A stretch of DNA of 32,045 nt. It comes from an uncultured Oscillospiraceae bacterium (GTDB lineage Bacteria; Bacillota; Clostridia; Oscillospirales; Oscillospiraceae). The stretch is from NCBI GenBank assembly GCA_900763685.1, contig CAAFLF010000013.1, positions 1-32,045 of the forward strand, given 5' to 3'. Under the pieces are notes generated by a model that was not told the origin of the DNA, made no database searches, and saw only the letters and a program-made list of their open reading frames with translations. A program made the translations under genes and the position numbers. Below, one piece after another: positions 27,543-32,045 of this stretch. How positions within the stretch are numbered: position 1 is the first letter of the stretch; each line of letters opens with the position of its first letter.

Positions 27543-28475
27543 TTAGTAGCTGAAGCTGCCGCCGCCGATGAACTCCCGGATCAGGGAATCCGCGGGGATG
27601 AGGCTCTCGTCCAGGGCCTCGATCTTATCGTAGGCGGCGAGGATGGCGTCCGCGTCGGGGTACTGGCCCCGGGGCAGCTCCTGGAGCAGGGGGACCACGT
27701 AGGGCTTCATGACGCAGACCTCGGTCGCGAGGGAGGAGTCGAACTTCAGGTCGGCGTTCTCCTTGTAGGGGGAGATGTAGAGCTTCTCGCCCCGGCGGAC
27801 GTTGGGCCACATCTTCAGGGTGAACTCCGCGTCGCTGCCCCGGAACTTATAGTCCCGGACGATGCGGCGGCAGAGGCGCAGCCAGTGGTGGTAGAAGACC
27901 ACGGAGCCGTCCTCGTCCACCACGTTGGAGCGGGCGGCGATGTAGAGCTTGAAGGCCTGGGGGTTCTTGCCGATGATGACATCGTTCAGGGCGTGGATGC
28001 CCTCGAAGATGGCCAGCTCATCCTTCCCCAGGCGCAGGGGCTGGGAGAGGATGTCCGAGCGCATCTGCCGGGCGAACTCGTACTTGGGGATGTGGATGGT
28101 CTCCCCCCGGTCCAGCATGGCGAAGTGGCGGTTGAGAAGGTCGATGTCCAGGCAGAAGGGGGACTCGTAGTCGATGGCCCCCTCCCGGTTGCGGGGGGCG
28201 GTCTCGGGGTCGATGGTGTTGAAGTAGTTGTCCATGGAGATGGTGTGGGTCTCCACGCCGGACTCGTCCAGGAGCTTCTCGATCTTCATGGCGGTGGTGG
28301 TCTTGCCGGAGCCGGAGGGGCCGGAGAGCAGGATGATGTGGGACTTGTCCCGGTTGCCCGCGATGCGCTTCGCGGCCAGCTCCAGCTTGCGCTGGAACTC
28401 CGCCTCGGTGCCCTCCACGAAGGCCTTGGGGTCATTCTTTGCCAGCTCATTGATGTGTTTCAGCGAGTAAGCCAT
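27543..28475 (-). CDS. Uridine kinase-like nucleoside kinase
   Basis: A 310-residue protein with a short helical N-terminal part, then a P-loop kinase domain: GPSGSGKT at 52-59, the DNYFNT segment of the uridine kinase family near 84, LAIFEGIHALND (Walker B-like) and an RRIVRDY lid arginine group. It is longer than the 210-residue Udk, with a C-terminal helical extension. Substrate is inferred as uridine/cytidine, but these long clostridial forms are not well studied as far as I know. The ATG at 28475 with AAAGGAGA 7-8 bases upstream is preferred over 28523, which overlaps hemZ. Confidence 0.85.
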   Translation of the reverse strand: MAYSLKHINELAKNDPKAFVEGTEAEFQRKLELAAKRIAGNRDKSHIILLSGPSGSGKTTTAMKIEKLLDESGVETHTISMDNYFNTIDPETAPRNREGAIDYESPFCLDIDLLNRHFAMLDRGETIHIPKYEFARQMRSDILSQPLRLGKDELAIFEGIHALNDVIIGKNPQAFKLYIAARSNVVDEDGSVVFYHHWLRLCRRIVRDYKFRGSDAEFTLKMWPNVRRGEKLYISPYKENADLKFDSSLATEVCVMKPYVVPLLQELPRGQYPDADAILAAYDKIEALDESLIPADSLIREFIGGGSFSY

Positions 28476-28491
28476 AGAAATTCTCCTTTCG

Positions 28492-29970
28492 TTATCCGTT
28501 CCATGCCCGGTAGAAGTCGGCAAAGGCCCGTTGATTGGCCTGCCACTTCTCCGGCATGCTGATATACTCCCGGGGGAACTTGGGGTTGAAGCGGCGGCGG
28601 ATGCGGCTCTCCGGCGCGCCCATCATCTTGGTGGAGCCGCTGGCGCCGAGAGAGAGGATGGAGCAGAGCTCCTCCATGATATCCATATTATAGAGGTTTT
28701 CGCTTCCGGGCATGCACCAGCCCACGTTCTCAAAGCTGCCGGACATATACTTCTGCCGGTAGAGGTAGTAAGGCGCGTAGCCCGCCGCGCGCAGGGCGGG
28801 GTCGGCGTGGTCCAGCATGGCGGCGACTTCCTCCGCGGTGGGGATGGCAAGCTGGCCGTTCAAGAGCGTGCTGCCCCGCTTGAGGCTCAGGGTGTGGACC
28901 GTCAGGTTGTCGGGCGCATAGGCCATACACTCGGCGAGGGAGGCCCGGAAGCCCTCCGCCGTGTCGGCGGGGAGGCCCGCGATGAGGTCCATGTTGACGT
29001 GGGGGAAGCCCGCGTCCCGGACTTCGCCGAGACACCGCCGGACCTCCTCCGCCGTGTGGCGGCGGCCGATGGCCTGGAGCACCTGGTCGTCCATGCTCTG
29101 GGGGTTGACGCTGACCCGGTCCACCCCCCGGCGGCGGAGGATGCGGAGCTTCTCCGGCGTCACGGTGTCGGGGCGTCCGGCCTCCACGGTGATCTCCCGG
29201 CAGTGGGAGAGGTCGAAGGCGTCCTGGAGCTCGCCCAGGAGGCGGTCCATCTGCTCCGCCGACAGGGTCGTGGGGGTGCCGCCGCCCATGTAGAAGGCGT
29301 GGACGTTGAGCCCTAAGTCCCGGAGCAGCTTTCCGCCCGCTCGGATCTCCTCCGTCAGGGCGGCGAGATAGGGCTCGATGAGGGCGAAGGACTTCTCCAC
29401 GCTGGCGCTGACGAAGGAGCAGTAGGCGCAGCGGGTGGGGCAGAAGGGGATGCCGAGGTAGAGGTCGATATCCCGGGGACCAAGGCTCCGCTCCTCCTTG
29501 AGGCCGGCCTCGGCGGCCTCGGCGGCCAGGCGGGCCCGCCGGGGAGAGACGAAGTAGCTCTCCTCCAGGAAGCGCTGGGCGTCCGCCAGGCTCTCGCCCT
29601 GGCGCAGGCGCTCCGCCGCCAGCTTGCCGGGGCGGACGCCGGTGAGGCTCCCCCAGGGGGGCGTCACGCCGGTGAGGGAGCGGTAGGCCTCGAAAAAGCT
29701 CCGGCCCAGGGCCCGGCGGCGCTGGCCTTCCCGCTCATAATCCGTGCCGGAGAGGGCGGCTTCCACCGTCTCAGTGACGGTCTTCCCGTCCCAGCCCAGG
29801 CGGGTCTCGGCGAGGCAGTGGGCCTCGTCGCCCTGAAGGCGCACCTCCGCCCAGCGTCGGTCGGTTTCCGGGTCGATGGTCCCATAGGTGGGGCGCTCCT
29901 CGGGAAAGAGGGAGAGAAGGCCCTGCTCGATGACATACCGGCAGTCGTGGCCGGTGAAGTGGAGCTTCAT
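28492..29970 (-). CDS. hemZ: HemZ-type coproporphyrinogen dehydrogenase-like radical SAM protein
   Basis: A 492-residue protein. An N-terminal domain of about 160 residues is followed by a radical SAM core with the cluster cysteines C177, C181 and C184 (IPFCPTRCAYCSF), the GGGTPT SAM motif, the EAGRPDT strand and a HemN-type C-terminal domain. The long N-terminal extension separates HemZ from HemN/HemW. Proposed activity is oxygen-independent oxidation of coproporphyrinogen III, although HemZ function is less certain than HemN. Its ATG overlaps the stop of the metallo-hydrolase gene (ATGA at 29967-29970), so they are translationally coupled. Confidence 0.93.
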   Translation of the reverse strand: MKLHFTGHDCRYVIEQGLLSLFPEERPTYGTIDPETDRRWAEVRLQGDEAHCLAETRLGWDGKTVTETVEAALSGTDYEREGQRRRALGRSFFEAYRSLTGVTPPWGSLTGVRPGKLAAERLRQGESLADAQRFLEESYFVSPRRARLAAEAAEAGLKEERSLGPRDIDLYLGIPFCPTRCAYCSFVSASVEKSFALIEPYLAALTEEIRAGGKLLRDLGLNVHAFYMGGGTPTTLSAEQMDRLLGELQDAFDLSHCREITVEAGRPDTVTPEKLRILRRRGVDRVSVNPQSMDDQVLQAIGRRHTAEEVRRCLGEVRDAGFPHVNMDLIAGLPADTAEGFRASLAECMAYAPDNLTVHTLSLKRGSTLLNGQLAIPTAEEVAAMLDHADPALRAAGYAPYYLYRQKYMSGSFENVGWCMPGSENLYNMDIMEELCSILSLGASGSTKMMGAPESRIRRRFNPKFPREYISMPEKWQANQRAFADFYRAWNG

Positions 29971-30587
29971 TTCCCGCTCCGGACGGCGTAGGCCATGTAC
30001 TGGTTGGCCTCCCGCTCATGCTGCAGGGTGGAGGCCCCCATGTGGCCGGGAAGGACGTGGTAGTCCCCCGGCAGGGCCGCCAGCTTCCGCAGGGAAGCCA
30101 TCTCGGCGTCCGCGTCGCCGCCGGGGAAGTCCGTCCGGCCGCAGGAGCCGGCGAAGAGGGTGTCGCCGCAGAAGAGGAGCTGGCCGCACTCCAGCGTCAC
30201 GCCGCCGGGGGTGTGGCCGGGGGTGGCGTGGACCCGGACGGGGATGTTGCCCACCGCCAGGATGTCCCCCTCGTCATAGCTCACGGTGTCCGGCACCGGG
30301 GGGAAGAGGCGCTCCATGCCGGGCTTCTGCATGGCGGCGTCCCGCTCGTTGAGGTAGACGGGGATGTCCGGGCAGGCGGCCCGGATGCCGGCGACGCCGC
30401 CCACGTGGTCGTCGTGGCCGTGGGTCAGGAGGATGGCGCAGATGTCGCAGCCGTTCTCCCGGGCGGTCTCCAGGATGATGTCGGCGTCGGCGCCGGGGTC
30501 GATGACGGCGCAGAGCTTGCGCTCCACGTCGCAGAGGAGGTAGCAGTTGGTCTCCAGCTGCCCCACCGGCAGGGCGAGAACTTTCAT
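29967..30587 (-). CDS. Metallo-beta-lactamase fold hydrolase (glyoxalase II-like)
   Basis: A 206-residue protein. THGHDDHVGG at 55-64 gives zinc ligands H56, H58, D60 and H61; later ligands are in the HATPGHTPGG segment, the D in FCGDTLFAG and the H in VLPGHMG. The short form without a C-terminal glutathione-binding domain is typical of YcbL-like hydrolases in bacteria with other thiols. ATG 30587 is chosen because AAAGGGG lies 5 bases upstream; the longer frame from 30698 runs through the promoter. It is the first gene of the mbl-hemZ-kinase group. Confidence 0.9.
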   Translation of the reverse strand: MKVLALPVGQLETNCYLLCDVERKLCAVIDPGADADIILETARENGCDICAILLTHGHDDHVGGVAGIRAACPDIPVYLNERDAAMQKPGMERLFPPVPDTVSYDEGDILAVGNIPVRVHATPGHTPGGVTLECGQLLFCGDTLFAGSCGRTDFPGGDADAEMASLRKLAALPGDYHVLPGHMGASTLQHEREANQYMAYAVRSGK

Positions 30588-30638
30588 AATTACCCCTTTC
30601 TGCCCCACCAGGGGGCGGGACGGCAAAGCCATCCTATG

Positions 30639-30666
30639 ATGATACGGGTTCCGGGGGAAAATGCAA
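30639..30666 (-). promoter_or_regulatory. Promoter of the metallo-hydrolase/hemZ operon
   Basis: On the minus strand, TTGCAT (30661-30666), 16 bases, TATCAT (30639-30644), about 50 bases before the start at 30587. Confidence 0.55.
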
Positions 30667-30722
30667 GCCCCGGGCCCAAAGGTTTCAAGAATCTTCACAT
30701 TTTGGCGGGCATCCCAGCCGTT

Positions 30723-31169
30723 TCAGAGCTTGCCGTCGGTGTCGAGAAGGATGGTGACGGGGCCGTCGTTGATGGAGGCGACCTGCATATCGGCGCCGAA
30801 CTCCCCGTGCTGGACCTCGAAGCCCCGGTCCCGGCAGCGGGTCAGGAAGCGCTCGTAGAGGGGGATGGCGAGATCCGGCTTGGCCGCGCCGGTGAAGCCC
30901 GGGCGGCGGGAGGAGGTGTCCGCGTAGAGGGTGAACTGGGAGACCACCAGAAGGCTGCCGCCCACCTGCTCCAAGGAGCGGTTCATCCTGCCGTTCTCGT
31001 CCTCAAAGATCCGGAGGTTGCAGACCTTCTCCGCCAGCTTGTCGCAGACGGCCTCGGTGTCGTTGGGGCCCACGCCCAGCAGGACCAGGAAGCCCTGGCC
31101 GATGGCGCCGTTGACACGGCCCTCGATGGTAACGGATGCTTCCCGCACCCGGGTGATGACTGCGCGCAT
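30723..31169 (-). CDS. dtd: D-aminoacyl-tRNA deacylase
   Basis: A 148-residue protein of the DTD1 family. It shows the start RAVITRVREASV, the catalytic-site SQFTLYAD, SSRRPGFTGAAKPD, and the C-terminal NDGPVT carrying the cross-subunit Gly-cisPro pair. It removes D-amino acids (and glycine) from mischarged tRNA. AGGAGG is 8 bases before the ATG at 31169; a longer start at 31202 would lie beyond this ribosome site. It lies 135 bases upstream of the metallo-hydrolase gene, which has its own promoter. Confidence 0.95.
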   Translation of the reverse strand: MRAVITRVREASVTIEGRVNGAIGQGFLVLLGVGPNDTEAVCDKLAEKVCNLRIFEDENGRMNRSLEQVGGSLLVVSQFTLYADTSSRRPGFTGAAKPDLAIPLYERFLTRCRDRGFEVQHGEFGADMQVASINDGPVTILLDTDGKL

Positions 31170-31189
31170 AGAGGGGTCCTCCTTTTTTT

Positions 31190-31290
31190 GTTGTTGAGAC
31201 AACCGCTGGTGTGCCCGGCGGCCCGTTGCTGGGCATTACCCGTAATGCGCCCGTAGGGGCCGATGCCCACATCGGCCCGCCGTGGCACGG
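31190..31290. repeat. Cluster of short perfect hairpins upstream of dtd
   Basis: GTTGT/ACAAC (31190-31203), GCATTAC/GTAATGC (31233-31248) and GGGCCGATG/CATCGGCCC (31257-31278), the last with loop CCCA, plus a weaker GGTT/AACC pair at about 31289-31300. No gene is present. The dense packing resembles REP-like intergenic palindromes. Confidence 0.65.
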
Positions 31291-31328
31291 TTGACCAACC
31301 GGTGGTGCCGGGGAAGCCCGGCAGCTTT

Positions 31329-31375
31329 CCACCGTCACTTTCTTTTTGGCTGCGTCAAAAAGAAAGTGACGGTGG
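31329..31375. repeat. 20-bp perfect inverted repeat
   Basis: Arms CCACCGTCACTTTCTTTTTG (31329-31348) and its exact complement (31356-31375), with loop GCTGCGT. It is the longest stem in the window. There is no adjacent gene within 150 bases and no T-tract. Confidence 0.85.
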
Positions 31376-31778
31376 AGCCGTCGAAAGAAAAAACGCTATC
31401 CCGGCGGCCACAGACCGCCGGGGGATACGGCTCTAAACGGTTCTGCCCGGAGACCCTACAGTCTCTACGTGAGCACGGGCGGGGTGCCTAGCAGACCTCC
31501 GGGCCGTGTGCCCCGTGCTGGACAGCTCAGGTATCGGGCAAAGGACGAATTTGACCAGCGGCGCTTTCCGCGCTTTCCGCTTCGCTAAGCGCTGCCAGGG
31601 CGATCGTAGGGGCGGTCCCCCTTTTGGGATGGTCTTTGCGCCGATTCCCACCCCTCCCTTGCGGCCGCTGACGCAAGCGCTTCGCTGTGCGTCAGCTACC
31701 CAGGGTGGTTGATGGGAGCTTTCCGTAGGGCACGACGACCTGACCGACGCCCCAAATTTTGGCACGAAATTTGGTCGG
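31376..31778. repeat. Gene-free region with further hairpins
   Basis: No credible gene. Structures include CCCGGCGG/CCGCCGGG (about 31400-31422), AGCACGGG pairing with CCCGTGCT across about 60 bases (31472-31526), GCTGACGCA-AGCG/CGCT-g-TGCGTCAGC (31667-31696), and CCGAC..CCAAATTT/AAATTTGGTCGG (31744-31778). Confidence 0.6.
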
Positions 31779-32045
31779 CAGAGGCCATGCCTTAGGTACG
31801 GCGGCCCGAACCCTCGTCCCCCGCAGGGTGATGACCACCCAATGTCGGGGCCAGAACTACCAGGCCATCAATGACCTCGTCTTCCGCAAAGCAGGGTGTT
31901 CTGAATGACAGTAGGCACCCCGCTCTGGGCTTTCGTCCCCCGTCCCAACGTCCTTCGCATCGGAATCCCCGTACCCCCAGGCTGGTTTCCAAAGGAAGGG
32001 CCGCTGCCCTTCCTTTGGTCGTAGGAGGGGTCTGGGGGCGGAATC
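31724..32045. repeat. Dispersed intergenic repeat, copy B
   Basis: This matches copy A (1-381) in the same orientation. The last 62 bases differ from 319-380 at two positions, one of which breaks the palindrome at its centre (12-bp arms at 31989-32000 and 32007-32018 remain). The middle is more diverged, with unique sequence at 31741-31800. The window ends inside the element. Confidence 0.75.

Noticed and set aside
31170..32045. Protein genes in the right-end region
   Set aside because: All frames are short, lack ribosome sites and cross multiple hairpins.

Overview
The window is a GC-rich stretch of chromosome from an anaerobic, low-phylum 'Firmicutes' bacterium, most likely an Oscillospiraceae/Ruminococcaceae-type gut clostridium (Flavonifractor/Oscillibacter/Intestinimonas-like). 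This is inferred from the gene content: pyruvate:ferredoxin oxidoreductase, a K+-dependent membrane pyrophosphatase, a HemZ-type radical SAM protein, a yabM-mazG-hup-yabO cluster and strong Shine-Dalgarno sites. No sequence search was run, so the genus is not certain. No tRNA, rRNA, CRISPR array, transposase or prophage gene was seen.

Layout. 1-600: repeat-rich DNA with strong palindromes. 603-1598: a membrane-anchored amidase_2 protein and a 54-residue protein behind an ECF-sigma-like promoter. 1646-2166: structured non-coding DNA, then a near-consensus sigma-A promoter for a ketopantoate reductase (2167-3090). 3190-7027 (minus strand): a cluster of cell-surface genes that looks damaged. It holds a possible gene remnant, a small anchored protein, a frameshifted lipoprotein with a metallopeptidase-like core whose HExxH reads RExxH, an RCC1-repeat secreted protein whose expected start codon reads ATA, and a DUF4240-like protein. 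7110-7276 (minus strand): a promoter, a foldable non-coding segment and an intrinsic terminator, which together form a candidate small RNA.

7516-10332: HAD phosphatase (with a cre-like site in its leader), then deoC-deoD-flavodoxin-like reductase, a nucleoside/deoxyribose salvage operon. 10677-13959: hppA and an AI-2E family transporter, each closed by nearly the same terminator hairpin. 14008-15498: a frameshifted coiled-coil membrane protein divergent from an XRE regulator; the shared 150-bp gap carries two inverted repeats spaced 21 bp centre to centre. 15548-19694 (minus): comM-thiI-cinA. 20214-23834: PFOR with a long structured leader. 23940-31169 (minus): housekeeping genes (dtd, metallo-beta-lactamase hydrolase, hemZ, uridine kinase-like, coiled-coil protein, SpoVB/MurJ-like flippase, mazG, hup, yabO/rqcP). 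31170-32045: no gene, but a dense series of hairpins ending in a second copy of the repeat seen at the left edge.

Both window ends lie inside copies of the same dispersed repeat (60 of 62 bases identical over the last block). This would be expected if the window is an assembled contig that broke at repeats. The items most worth a second look are the candidate RNA at 7.1-7.3 kb, the twin operators at 15.16-15.19 kb, the three independent lesions in the 3.2-7.0 kb surface-protein cluster, and the dispersed palindromic repeat.
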